NCBI RefSeq assembly: GCF_023343835.1
Contig: NC_064437.1
Span: forward strand, 25,147,001-25,211,000
From: Lagopus muta
Lineage: Eukaryota; Chordata; Aves; Galliformes; Phasianidae
DNA length: 64,000 nt
Direction: 5' to 3'
This document shows positions 12,101-20,638 of this stretch, one piece after another; position 1 is the first letter of the stretch, and each line of letters begins with the position of its first letter. Under the pieces are notes generated by a model. The model searched no databases. It was not told the DNA's origin and saw only the letters and a program-made list of their open reading frames with translations. Both the position numbers and the translations under genes were made by a program.

Positions 12101-15100
12101 CAGACGTAGTCTCTTTTCACTGTCTTCAAGCAGAGTTGTGTATTTACTAAAAAAGAAACAAACCATAAAAGCTGAATTATATAACAGCCTTTCCAGTGCT
12201 AAGGAATCCTGCGCTTTAATTCAATCTCTATGTCCCACATACAGTAAGATAGGGAAAGAAGTGTGGGGCTGTTCTCAGTGGGAGCATCCAGAGCCTGAAG
12301 TCTGACCTCCTGCAGCTGTTCATGCAGCTGATACACCAACAGAAGCTCCTCCTTGCCACCAAAATCTTGTAGGAACACTGGAGGTACCCAGCAGCACTTT
12401 GGAGTAAAGCTTTGTAAATGAAATTCTAAACTTACAGCCTGAAAAACTGAAGATCCCAAGCAAACAAACAAACCCACACCAGAATGGTCAGCTCCAAGAG
12501 TTAGCAGGCCTGTATAGCTCCAGTGAGAATAAAAACTACCCTGGATCTGCCCAGTGTTGCTACAGAAAGCAATTCTAGAGGATAAGTAGAAAAACAAGGC
12601 TAATCAAAACCACAAAAACAAAACAACAGAAAAAAAACAAGTGGCAACTTCCAAAAGTTTCCTCAAGAGATCAAAAGAGACTTCAGCTTCTACATTCATG
12701 TTCAAATAGGGAAACATTTAGTAGTAATAGCCTACAGAAAATCCTCCTTTACCCTTCCTCAAGCAGTAGAGGCAAAGCAAAGGTGGCTCACATTGCTCTG
12801 GCGGGCTGAATGCAGCCTTACCATTAGTGTGGGATTTGTAAAGCCACCTTTTCTTTTCTTTTTTTATACACTCTCCTCAATTGAAAGAAGTTCATTTTTC
12901 CAGCGTTCTCAGCCTATTAGCATTTTACCCCTCCATTCTGAACAGCAGAAGCTCTACAACTTGAAGGCAAATCCTGGTCAATCAGAAAGCACTTACTCAT
13001 CAAAGTACTTCAAGGGCAGAACTCCCTGCTTTCTCACAATGTGAAATTCCTCGGGAACCAGACTATCTGCTAGGGTTGCTTGCTAGGGATAGAAAAGAGA
13101 AAGCATTAAACATCAGCATAGAAGATAGCATGCAAATTCCCAGTTCCTTGCCAGAGATGGTGCAGTTTTGGCCACGCAAAAGAGAGCAAAGATAGCAAAG
13201 CTCACAGAGTGACTTTTCGTGGTGCTTTTCTCTTTCCTGCCCTACGTAATTAGAGCACAACAGAAACAATCCACATTTGGAAAAAGATTAAAATAATTAA
13301 TGCTGAACTGTGGCAGGGAGCTGGGAGGCTGTGAACTGAAGGGAGAACTGATGGCTTTTAGGATCAGGGTATGACACTAAAATCATTTTGGCTCAGAAAC
13401 CAAACAAAGCCACAACCCATGGCAACACTGGGGGTGTACATGAAGAATTCCCTTCTCCCACTTAATGATGTACACAGAAACATAAATGAGGAGCAGCACT
13501 CACAGGAGTACTTGAGACTGTACCGCTGCTTTGTTCCTGAGGACTTTGAGAAAAAGAGCTTTTGAGGGCCACTGTTTTCTTATCTTCTGGGATCATCACA
13601 TCACACAAATAAGAGACATCCCTGAAACAAAGGGAAAGAGCTGTACACTGACCCAGAACACAGGCAACCTACCTTTCTCTTGCTACTGGCCTCTTCCAGG
13701 CCAAAAAAGACTGATAAGATAATGCTTGTTTGGCAGATTAATCTGTTTGGCAGATTAATTTTTGGCCTATCACTGGCCAAAAAACTGCTTTTCATGCCGG
13801 TTGTCAATGCCTTGTCACGTACGTAGCTGCAAACTGTAGAGGAGCAAGGCATTTTTCAATTCCTAGTGCTATTTAAGCAACGCTTATTTGCAAAGAAGTG
13901 TAAAGCTATTCCCTGATAAATCCATTAAAGCCAGAAAAGCTTCTTTTCCTAATCCTGGATCAGAGTATGCCAGTGAGCCTGGGATCCGTTGGAAGAATGC
14001 TTCCAAAGAGAGATCACGCAGCAGCAACTCTTTATTTATTATTCCTGAAACATCATTCCCTTGAATTTCACCCAAATAAGCTCAGTTGGGATAACTGGTC
14101 CATTCGTCCAGTCTCGTTAGGCAGCGCAGACACTCACCACTAGAAAAACCAATGGAAAGACCTATCTGCATTTGTAGTGCTAACGTCTTCCCATCACAGT
14201 CAACTCCTTATCCCTTCTTTACTTACCTTCCAGCACCTGTCAAGCTGACAGGGTGGTCTGTCAAGTGTCTGAACTTGCTCCGACGATTAGGATAATGCCA
14301 AAGCCGATCGGGGGTTCGCAAGCAGCCCTGCAGACAAAGCACACGTGGCTGTCACTTCTTAGCCAGAAATGTGCCAAGGAGTGGGAGAGGTCAAAACGAC
14401 TGTCTAAACAAGCTCCACGTAATTATTTCTGTCTTAGGGCTAAAGAAACCAGCATGCACAAAACAGTTGCTACAAGGGGTTCACAGCAACACATAGGTAC
14501 AAGCACGTTTAGCATTTTACAGGCATTGTAAGACTATGCTTTGGATCCACATCAAATGACACGATCAGAAAAGTAACGTTACACAAGATCAGTTTGTCCA
14601 AGAAGGTTGGCACCCTTCTCTTTCACCAACAGAATGAAAACATGTCCCTAAGAAAGAGTCAATTCTGGATAATAAAAAGCCAAAGATGGAAACGCTTACC
14701 CTGAAGCTCACTGTGCTTTTTGTTTTTTGGTGGGACTGTAAGTAGTCTGGGCTGCCAAGAGAGCTGCTAGCACAGGTCAGGGCTCGGAAAATCTCTTCTG
14801 GAACGAAACTGTACTCTGGGGAGGAAGAAACAGGCCTGACGTGGTCCAGCATCCTCCATGTACCCCTTAACAAAGGGATCTCTGGAAAGCAATGCGTCAG
14901 AACTCACTTGTTCTACTGATAAAATAGAGGGCTGAGAAGAACTGTGAGAAGTTGCCCACTCCTTTACCCCAAAGCAGGAACAACTCTCTCAAACACAGGC
15001 AGCTAATCCCATTTCTAGCAGCTGCTGAATCTTTGGCGAAGCCTATAACAAGTTACCTTCAAACTGTGAGGGACAGCGGCACTAAATACACAACCGTGCC

Positions 15101-15427
15101 AAGCTGTCAGGTATGCAAACACCAAGGGATGCTGCAAGCAGCTGAAGTTATTTACGTAAATCCATTACCCTTCTTAAGGATTTCTACTTTCTACAAAAAC
15201 ATTGACACCCTGCAATACTAGCAATTACTTAAACAAAGGCAAAGCTTGGAACTCCCCCAGACAAGCATCCTGTTGTGAAAAGGAACCCAAAGGACACCAT
15301 CCTCTGCCCCATCTCCAACTCCAGCCCTACCTGAATGGTCCTTGCTGACAGATTCCATGCACAAGGAATTGCTCATTTTTCTTCCAACTGCCTTCAGCCC
15401 AGGAACTGGCATTCCGTTGGTGGGCAT
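10..15427 (-). CDS. AXDND1: AXDND1 gene, 24 coding exons, 3' end off the window
   Basis: Axonemal dynein light chain domain containing 1, a sperm/ciliary protein of about 1,000 residues in human. Reading the minus strand, 24 exons join with compatible phases into about 927 codons without an internal stop. The N-terminal third carries conserved blocks such as [17 protein letters not shown] and [10 protein letters not shown]. The region around residues 250-412 matches the axonemal dynein light chain (p28-like) domain: [12 protein letters not shown], then long charged helices, then a block ending ERDIWSSA. The rest is leucine- and glutamate-rich, probably helical. The start is the first Met of an exon whose phase matches the next exon, so a further 5' coding exon is possible. 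No AATAAA is seen on this strand below base 1000 and the last exon ends on a donor, so the gene continues past base 1. In mouse the protein is needed for spermiogenesis (known of the family). SOAT1 lies upstream on the same strand. Confidence 0.9.
210..274 (-). CDS. AXDND1: AXDND1 exon 23 (probable)
   Basis: [20 protein letters not shown] then E. It has a strong acceptor TCCTTTCAG and the donor GAG|GTACAT. Only this frame is open and it looks like helical protein. Confidence 0.45.
524..546 (-). CDS. AXDND1: AXDND1 exon 22, 23-nt microexon (tentative)
   Basis: WSVLKEL flanked by CCTGAG acceptor and A|GTAATT donor. It is the only candidate I found that converts the phase left by exon 21 to the phase required by exon 23. 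Confidence 0.25.
617..754 (-). CDS. AXDND1: AXDND1 exon 21 (probable)
   Basis: Reads [20 protein letters not shown] then [16 protein letters not shown]. The acceptor is GTGTTTTAG and the donor AA|GTAAAC. The one-base start completes the AT left by exon 20. Confidence 0.5.
1021..1091 (-). CDS. AXDND1: AXDND1 exon 20 (probable)
   Basis: [20 protein letters not shown] then VRAM. It has a strong acceptor CTCATTTCAG. The donor AT|GTAAAT joins in phase to exon 21. If unspliced, a TAA follows directly after the Met codon, so this could also act as a terminal exon of a shorter isoform. Confidence 0.55.
1306..1381 (-). CDS. AXDND1: AXDND1 exon 19
   Basis: Residues 771-796, [20 protein letters not shown]... 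The acceptor GTTGTCAG is chosen because it keeps the phase of exon 18. The donor is AAG|GTAAAA. Confidence 0.7.
1944..2152 (-). CDS. AXDND1: AXDND1 exon 18
   Basis: Residues 702-770, [20 protein letters not shown]... and an acidic helix ending CGLSGSVV. The acceptor is TTGTGCAG and the donor AG|GTATGA. Confidence 0.8.
2806..2899 (-). CDS. AXDND1: AXDND1 exon 17
   Basis: Residues 670-701, [20 protein letters not shown]... The acceptor TTTTAAAG is modest. A competing CCTAG just inside would cause a stop. The donor is GAA|GTAAGT. Confidence 0.75.
3493..3700 (-). CDS. AXDND1: AXDND1 exon 16
   Basis: Residues 601-669, with [17 protein letters not shown] and [16 protein letters not shown]. The junction phase with exon 15 (G|TC) matches despite a 2.5-kb intron. 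The donor is CC|GTAAGG. Confidence 0.8.
3701..6226 (-). other. AXDND1 intron 15, with a CR1 fragment
   Basis: This 2.5-kb intron contains one sense-plus CR1 3' end (listed separately). Otherwise I see AT-rich unique sequence and no exon candidate whose phase would fit between exons 15 and 16. Confidence 0.7.
5691..5890 (+). mobile_element. CR1 LINE 3' fragment
   Basis: About 200 bp matching the end of the CR1 coding region and its 3' UTR, running from ACAGTGAGGTGACGGAGCAC to the terminal ATTCTGTGATTCTGTG repeat. The direct 8-bp repeat end is diagnostic of CR1. It is 5'-truncated and inactive. Confidence 0.92.
6227..6461 (-). CDS. AXDND1: AXDND1 exon 15
   Basis: Residues 523-600, starting [20 protein letters not shown]. 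At 235 bp it is the longest exon found. It has a long T-tract acceptor ending TTCTTCAG and the strong donor ATG|GTAAGA. Confidence 0.8.
6865..6928 (-). CDS. AXDND1: AXDND1 exon 14
   Basis: Residues 501-522, [21 protein letters not shown]. The acceptor is CTTAG. A stronger-looking TTTTCAG sits 10 bases inside, but using it would give an immediate stop with exon 13, so the upstream AG was chosen. The donor is AAT|GTAAGA. Confidence 0.65.
7727..7890 (-). CDS. AXDND1: AXDND1 exon 13
   Basis: Residues 447-500. Glu-rich helix containing [20 protein letters not shown]. The acceptor is GCTGCAG and the donor TT|GTGAGT. Confidence 0.82.
8432..8533 (-). CDS. AXDND1: AXDND1 exon 12
   Basis: Residues 413-446, [18 protein letters not shown]... 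ending [10 protein letters not shown]. It aligns with the VIERNRVILARRL and KHFIILLANK blocks of mammals. Symmetric 102-bp exon. Confidence 0.9.
9114..9234 (-). CDS. AXDND1: AXDND1 exon 11 (end of dynein light chain domain)
   Basis: Residues 372-412: [19 protein letters not shown] then [10 protein letters not shown]. The ERDxWSSA motif is a family hallmark. The acceptor is CCTTCTAG and the donor ATG|GTAAGT. Confidence 0.92.
9878..9982 (-). CDS. AXDND1: AXDND1 exon 10
   Basis: Residues 337-371: [20 protein letters not shown] and an Ala/Glu-rich helix. Aligns with the mammalian block ELCLVRAHDVKLTKETEKA. The acceptor is TGTTTCAG and the donor AA|GTAAGT. Confidence 0.88.
10386..10526 (-). CDS. 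AXDND1: AXDND1 exon 9
   Basis: Residues 290-336, [20 protein letters not shown]... This is domain core helix. The acceptor TTACTGAAG lacks a good pyrimidine tract, with a second AG five bases inside the exon, and the donor is AG|GTCTGA. Both are weak, but the frame requires exactly these bases. Confidence 0.85.
11057..11178 (-). CDS. AXDND1: AXDND1 exon 8 (start of dynein light chain domain)
   Basis: Residues 250-289. Contains [20 protein letters not shown], the entry to the axonemal dynein light chain domain. The donor is AG|GTCATC, a weak GTC-type site. It still gives an Arg codon in phase with exon 9. Confidence 0.88.
11846..11951 (-). CDS. AXDND1: AXDND1 exon 7
   Basis: Residues 214-249, [18 protein letters not shown]... 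ending GVTGPSQ. The [10 protein letters not shown] block aligns with MDTMLERAGV of mammals. The donor CAG|GTGGAT is atypical at +3 to +5. Confidence 0.9.
12090..12146 (-). CDS. AXDND1: AXDND1 exon 6
   Basis: Short 57-bp exon coding [18 protein letters not shown], a conserved block. The acceptor is TTTTTTAG and the donor AT|GTACGT. Confidence 0.9.
12997..13082 (-). CDS. AXDND1: AXDND1 exon 5
   Basis: Residues 167-194. [14 protein letters not shown] matches the family block TLTDTLIPEEFHIV. Ends GA|GTAAGT and completes an Asp codon with the T of exon 6. Confidence 0.9.
13504..13621 (-). CDS. AXDND1: AXDND1 exon 4
   Basis: Residues 127-166, starting RDVSYLCDV (human DISFLYDV). The remainder is Ser/Gln-rich and poorly conserved. 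The acceptor is TTTCAG and the donor CCT|GTGAGT. Confidence 0.85.
13699..13788. repeat. Small tandem and inverted repeat cluster
   Basis: Two copies of TGTTTGGCAGATTAAT (13727-13742 and 13744-13759) lie between GGCCAAAAA (13699-13707) and its exact reverse complement TTTTTGGCC (13759-13767). A third GGCCAAAAAA arm starts at 13775. It sits in AXDND1 intron 3. Confidence 0.85.
14227..14327 (-). CDS. AXDND1: AXDND1 exon 3
   Basis: Residues 94-126. Reads [15 protein letters not shown] then [12 protein letters not shown], one of the most conserved AXDND1 blocks. The acceptor is TCTGCAG and the donor AAG|GTAAGT. Confidence 0.9.
14700..14881 (-). CDS. AXDND1: AXDND1 exon 2
   Basis: Residues 33-93. 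The acceptor is GCTTTCCAG and the donor AGG|GTAAGC. Contains [13 protein letters not shown], which aligns with the FIPKEVLLSLT region of mammalian AXDND1. Confidence 0.75.
15331..15427 (-). CDS. AXDND1: AXDND1 exon 1 (initiator exon)
   Basis: Codes for [16 protein letters not shown]... ending KDHS plus one base. The donor is TTCAG|GTAGGG. The single leftover G joins AG of the next exon to give Glu, which supports the junction. A second Met at residue 18 is an alternative start. Confidence 0.65.
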
Positions 15428-18340
15428 GCTGAAGAGATGCTTGGATTTTTTTTATTCTTACCCAAGGAAGTTTTCAGTAATGAGCAATCTAGAAACAGAG
15501 TCAAACCCACCTTTGTACTTCACAGGGTTAATATTTTTTTGTGTTATTAATTAACGGGGAAAAAAGAAAACATCTGACACTAGGCAGCTCAGCTGGGAAG
15601 AAGCACCTGATGCTTTATTTCCAGGGAGGAATACCCAACAAGAAGCTCTTATTGGCTCTACAGAGGGCAAAGCCTGAAGGACCACCATACTCATTATCTA
15701 CTTAGACCCATAAAAATGCATTTCATAACCGACATGGCATCAACTTGATTCACAGATGTAGAAAAGTCAAAGGTGTTTAAGTCAAATGCAACTTCTGCAA
15801 TTTATTAACATTTAGCATCACAAAATGATAGCTCAGTGCACTTAACGAAACCATCACAAGAGTTCTGTTCTCCAAATGCTACGTGCACAAGAGTGCTTGA
15901 TTTTATCATTTGCAAATGGGGTTAACTGCTACTTTTACACATCTAACGACTGAACCAGAGACTTAATTGTAACTGAATTTCTCCATTAACATTACTGCTT
16001 TTCCTTCTTGCTTGCCAATGAAAAAAAATCTTGCCCCCAGGGACCCTCACGTGAAGCCTACCCTTGCCAATACACATTGTTCTTCATAAATACTCTCTGA
16101 CCTCCTTATCAGCTATATCCTTTTGTACTGAGGTTTCCAGATAGGTTAACAGCATTTCATTGACTGCACAGAAATGCGTTCGTGCACATAGGTGTAACCA
16201 AAGAAAAACAGGGTAAAACTTCTGATAGGTGAATACATTGCAGTAGTTTCCTCCCACTCTCCGCTCCTCTTTAAAACCAGCGCTTGGCAGTACACTCTAT
16301 TCTCACCACAAAGGATAGGAAGATTGATTAATGGTGCTGTTCTGTCGCTGCTACAGCTTAAGGACATAGAAAAGACTTGACTTCAAGCATGTGGTGCACA
16401 GCTGGAAAATAGCACATTAAGTTCCTGGCACACAAACCCATTTCAGGCCCAAAGCAAAGGCAGAAATCACCAACACGATGTACATTTTGGCACTTGTTCT
16501 GATTTAATACAGGTTAAGTTGGGAGAGGCTAGAAACTCTAGTCTGTTCCAAGAGCTACAGGCCCTTTTTCCCTGTGCTCCTTTGCACCTCTTCCTCAGCT
16601 CCAAGAACATTCCCTCCTCTAGCAGAGGGGCTGGACTGGACAGAGGCTGTGCAAGGGACTGCCTGGAGCTGGGCACATTGTTTCTAGCCACCCCACAGCC
16701 ATCATCACGCAGCCCCTGCTGCACACCAGCAGCTCCCAAACCTCCCAAGTATTCCAGCTCCCACGCTGCACAGGGAGCAGCAGAGCCCTCCCTACCTGCC
16801 AGCTATTAGCAGCCAGGCAGCTCCTCACTGACTCCATCACTATGGAAACAGAGCATTGCCATCCCTGCATTCTGGAAGCAGCCTCTCACAGCAGTTCCCC
16901 TCCCAGAGGAACAACCCCACAGTGACCCTGCCCCAAGCCCAGTCCTACTCCCCTTCCCCTTCTTCTTCTGCCACCCTCATCCCAAACTAATCCAGAGCCT
17001 TGGGAAAGAAACAGGCTGAGACAGTTTTGTTTTTTTTTTTTCTCCTCTAATAGGAAAATATATTTCAACTGCTGTAATACAGTAGATTATAAACGGCTCC
17101 TCTGCATGACAGAACACAGTACAGGTTGCATATACGTGGGACACTGCTGGTACCAGGGGCCAGCAGGTGACTGCTGTGCAGTCCTCTTCTTGCACGCCTC
17201 TTCCCTGCCACACCGCTGCTGGATGAAGAGACAGCAATGGCTTCTTCACCCTGGAAGGGGGAGCTGGCTTGGCTGCAAGCACCAGAAAGGACAAGGGTGA
17301 GCTCAGCTGGGTCAGAGGCACAGCACAGAGCTGCTTCACAAACCCGACACCGTGCAGCATGTGGGCCTGCTCCTGGCTCACACACAGGACTGCCATCCTT
17401 CCAGCCCAACTACATTCAAAAGGTGGGAGTTCAAACAGCTCAGCTGTCCATTGGCAGGTGGACTGATTCATGTCAGTACCATTTTATATTTAAAAATACA
17501 TTAGGATCTCCCCCCTCCCACCACAGCATGTACCACATGCCTTATTTGGGTGGCAGTCACAGGATAACATACAGTTAACAGCTCAAATGCGAGGCTGCTT
17601 CACTTTGGAAGGCAGAAAGCAAAAACATCCTAACAGAAAGGACGTACAAGGCGTGAAGACTGCACAGATTCAGTTTTCCTGAGAACTAACCATTATCTGC
17701 ATGATAATGGGATAGATTTTGGATATATTTCACAACATTAACACTGATTTTTGTGATGTTGAACAATGAGCTGCAGCTGTTCTGGCTGCCATTCCAAAGC
17801 TGGACGCTTCCCACCTTAAAACTTTAAAAGAGTTACTATGGAAGCAAGCTTTATAATTCTTGTGTTGGAAAGAATCACAGAAAACAGCATATACCATTAG
17901 AAACTTGAAAAGGGCAGGTTATAAACCTTAACATTCACTTACTTGACCAGAACACCACTCCGCTAGCTCTGGTACTCATGGTCTAAGCAAGCTCTTTTCA
18001 AGCAAACAAACATACTATAACAGACTAATTAAACAAAGGACTCAGTATTCTCCCCTCCAGAAAAACGAATGTAAGCCTGTATTCAAAGCAATTTAAAAAA
18101 CCCTATGAAATTGAAAATAACTCCCTGACAGCACAGTTGTGAGATGCCTTGATCTACAAGGCTGAAAACCTTCACCTGTCAAAAAATCTTCAGACCACTG
18201 CCAACAGCTGAGCACCCCATCCTGGTTGCCTTTTGCTTGCCAGATGCTCGAACCACCAATGTTTCCAACACCAAGGATGCTGACCCAGAAAATGCTGATA
18301 TTGTTCATTAGGGATATGACACAGTGCCAGCTGTAAGGGC
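15428..18340. other. Interval between SOAT1 3' end and AXDND1 exon 1
   Basis: No coding exon recognised. 15.4-16.4 kb is AT-rich and includes an AATAAA on the minus strand at 15614-15619. 16.5-17.45 kb is GC-rich (but not a classic CpG island), a likely promoter or 5' non-coding region for AXDND1. A T13 run lies near 17.03 kb. The open frames here on both strands look like by-products of base composition. Confidence 0.5.
16836..16864. promoter_or_regulatory. RFX X-box-like sites upstream of AXDND1
   Basis: ATCACTATGGAAAC (16836-16849) fits the RFX X-box pattern GTHNYY-AT-RRNAAC with one mismatch. An ATTGCCAT half-site follows about 6 bp later. X-boxes are typical of ciliary and axonemal gene promoters, and this site lies about 1.4 kb upstream of the AXDND1 start codon. 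That it acts there is inference. Confidence 0.3.
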
Positions 18341-18371
18341 AACACTACAACTTGGCACAAAGTGCCAGGAC

Positions 18372-18377
18372 TTTATT
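18372..18377 (-). terminator. SOAT1: Candidate SOAT1 poly(A) signal
   Basis: AATAAA on the minus strand, about 2.2 kb after the stop codon, with GT-rich sequence 20-40 nt downstream. An alternative AATAAA at 15614-15619 has a weaker downstream element. Confidence 0.4.
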
Positions 18378-20123
18378 TCTTTTCAGAACACTGAGATTGT
18401 AGCAAGACCTGACACAGGCATCAAGAAGAAAAAAATGAGTTCCAAAACCATCACACCCTGTTTGAGTACAATCATATCTGTATATAAGTGTTTCAAGCAC
18501 CAGCTCTAAAGTACTAAACTGAATTTTACCCTGTGTTAAGCAAGTGATAGAGCTGTTTGGCCAAAGGGTTTACTTGCTTTTGTTCATGCTTTCCTTGTGT
18601 TTTAAAGAAGAAAGCTGGATTTGAGAGTGACTGTTCAGTTCTTCCAGCACTTCTATCCCTTCCTCTAAGCAGAAAGGGAAAGAAAGACTTAGGATTATTC
18701 AGACTGAACAAGATAAGAGTAATGTATTTCATTCCTGGGATTTTGTATACTAATACAGCCAGGTTTGGTTACACACACAAACTCCTTCCTCTGAAGCCAA
18801 CCCAACTGTTTCAGACAAGTTCTGGTAGGAGATGTTTTTAGATGAGAACAACACATGCAAGTCTGCGATTTGGCAAATTTGACTTGACGGCATCCCTTCT
18901 GAAGCACAGCATTTCCTCTTACAGGCATTTCAAAAGTTGGAAAAGTAAGTAGTGCCTAGCTCTCATGAATTTACTTCTGACTCAGGTTAATAAAAAGAGA
19001 AGCCCAAAAGACGTTTAAGTGGGAGACAGGTCCACGAGTCCATTACTGCTGGTATCTAACACCTGGGCTGTATGTTAGTAAGGAAAAGCTGTTGCTGAGA
19101 AGTGGCAATTAAGAACATTTGAGTAATTAAGAGAATCCCCATGACCAAAGTCAAGGTGACAACAGTTAGAGAAACTAGCAGGTTACCTTCCTTCTCCAAT
19201 AATGGAAGCTACGATTTCAGGAAAACTGAACAGATATGCACCCAAACCCGATCCAAGTTCCTTTCTGTGCTTAACATCTGACAGCGCAAGGAAGCTGAAG
19301 GGGCTCTGCCTAATTCAGACAGAATAGCTGCTGTTATAAATACATACTGAAAGACCAAATTCACTGCGCTTCTTTCAGCAGTGTCTATGGGAAGATGGCC
19401 TCCCTCTTCAGAAGTAGGAGAGCAATATGTAGAAAACTTATTTTCAGCTGAAAAAAATCTCACTGACGAGGGCAGACACAGGCAGATGCAAAAGCAGCTC
19501 TGACTCCAACTGCTGGGTCAACCCTAATTCCCCACTGACAGTGATAGAGACTGCTACAGTACCTGTTGGCAAGGGGCACCATGACATGCTGGTAAAGAAG
19601 CCAACACAGACATCTCAAATGAGAATGCACTATGTACCTGTAAAGTCAATCACATTTTCTTACAGTTCAGTCATAGTATTTCAAATCTTTCTCACTACAG
19701 AAAGCCTTAATTTGTATACCTTAAAGCATCTGCCAAATTAAAAGAAAAAGCTCTTTTAAGTAAATTGTGTTAAAAAAAAATCTGATTATCTGTGAGCAAC
19801 GGAAAGGAAGAGCTACAAGAAATCTATTCCTCAAGTCACAAGGGCTTTCAGAAGACAAAAAAGCTGTAAAGTCAGTTACAAACTTAACAAACATAGAGAA
19901 AACCTAGGTTTTCCATTTAAAAAAGACAAACTGCACACACTGTGCCCTGCTTCTGAAGATAGAAAGAGCTGATTCTCCAACACAGCCACACAAAAAAACA
20001 CCCTCTTCCTCTGCCCATTTGAAATCCCTAGGCAGCCATTGTACATAGAATGCAGTTCAAAGCCATCCAGGAATGCTTTGGCTATTTTCACAGCAAGGAG
20101 GCAAATAACTTGTTGCTCCGTCA

Positions 20124-20150
20124 CTTGTCCGTGGCATGGCAACGGACAAG
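20124..20150. repeat. Perfect 9-bp inverted repeat in the SOAT1 3' UTR
   Basis: CTTGTCCGT and ACGGACAAG are exact reverse complements around a 9-nt loop (GGCATGGCA), about 430 nt after the SOAT1 stop codon. The loop and right arm also contain the RFX half-site GGCAAC. Confidence 0.8.
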
Positions 20151-20581
20151 ATCACAAAGAATAGAAGTTCTGTAGACATCCCATTACCAAAAAGGAGACA
20201 AAAATTGCAAAGGGGTGACCGAGGAAGATGGACGGAAGCCAACCATGAGCTACTAGCAAATCTGACTGGACGACTGCCCAGAAGAGCAGCCACTTGGGGG
20301 ACCCCAGGACGAGTAGGATTCCAGTAGACTGCACCTTCAGCATAATGTTTCACTGGCATGGAAATGGCTCAAAGGGGGGCAGCACATGACAGATGCTGCC
20401 TATGAAGCCTGGTGCAATCCAGTTCAACTGGGTTGCTTCAGTACTGTTTTTAAAAGATACAGTTTCTCCCAAATAATCAGGAGGCAAAAATTCCCTTAGA
20501 AAAAGTCCGCAGTGAATTAGTCAATGGTCCAAATACGTGGAGGAAACTCTGTTCTTCTGTGATGGTGTGGCCAACAAGTTC

Positions 20582-20638
20582 TTACATCTGCATGTGACAT
20601 GACCACGAGCGAGGCTTTAAGTAGTCCAGGAACACAGG
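20582..20638 (-). CDS. SOAT1: SOAT1 coding exon 15 (terminal)
   Basis: [18 protein letters not shown] then TAA. FLDYxxPRSW is conserved; the last five residues are not. Confidence 0.95.
   Translation of the reverse strand, partial: PVFLDYLKPRSWSCHMQM

Larger units (their letters stand above)
18350..20581 (-). other. SOAT1: SOAT1 3' UTR (extent tentative)
   Basis: The UTR begins directly after the SOAT1 TAA. Its end is inferred from the first good minus-strand AATAAA downstream (18372-18377), which is followed by a GT-rich stretch (TTTGTGCC, TTGTAGTGTTG) as expected for cleavage. A longer form reaching 15614 is possible. It contains a perfect 9-bp hairpin at 20124-20150. Confidence 0.45.

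Noticed and set aside
12300-12362. Minus-strand segment reading [15 protein letters not shown] in AXDND1 intron 5
   Set aside because: Looks helical, but the acceptor is weak and the phase does not fit between exons 5 and 6, whose direct join gives the conserved DKYTTL block. Probably a CAG/CTG-rich coincidence.
17022-17042. T-run suggesting the poly(A) tail of a minus-strand retrocopy
   Set aside because: No intronless gene copy or target-site duplication beside it; likely simple sequence.
16977-17471. Minus-strand frame of 164 residues
   Set aside because: Cys/Trp-rich with no motif, overlapped by open frames on the other strand. Falls in a GC-rich non-coding interval.
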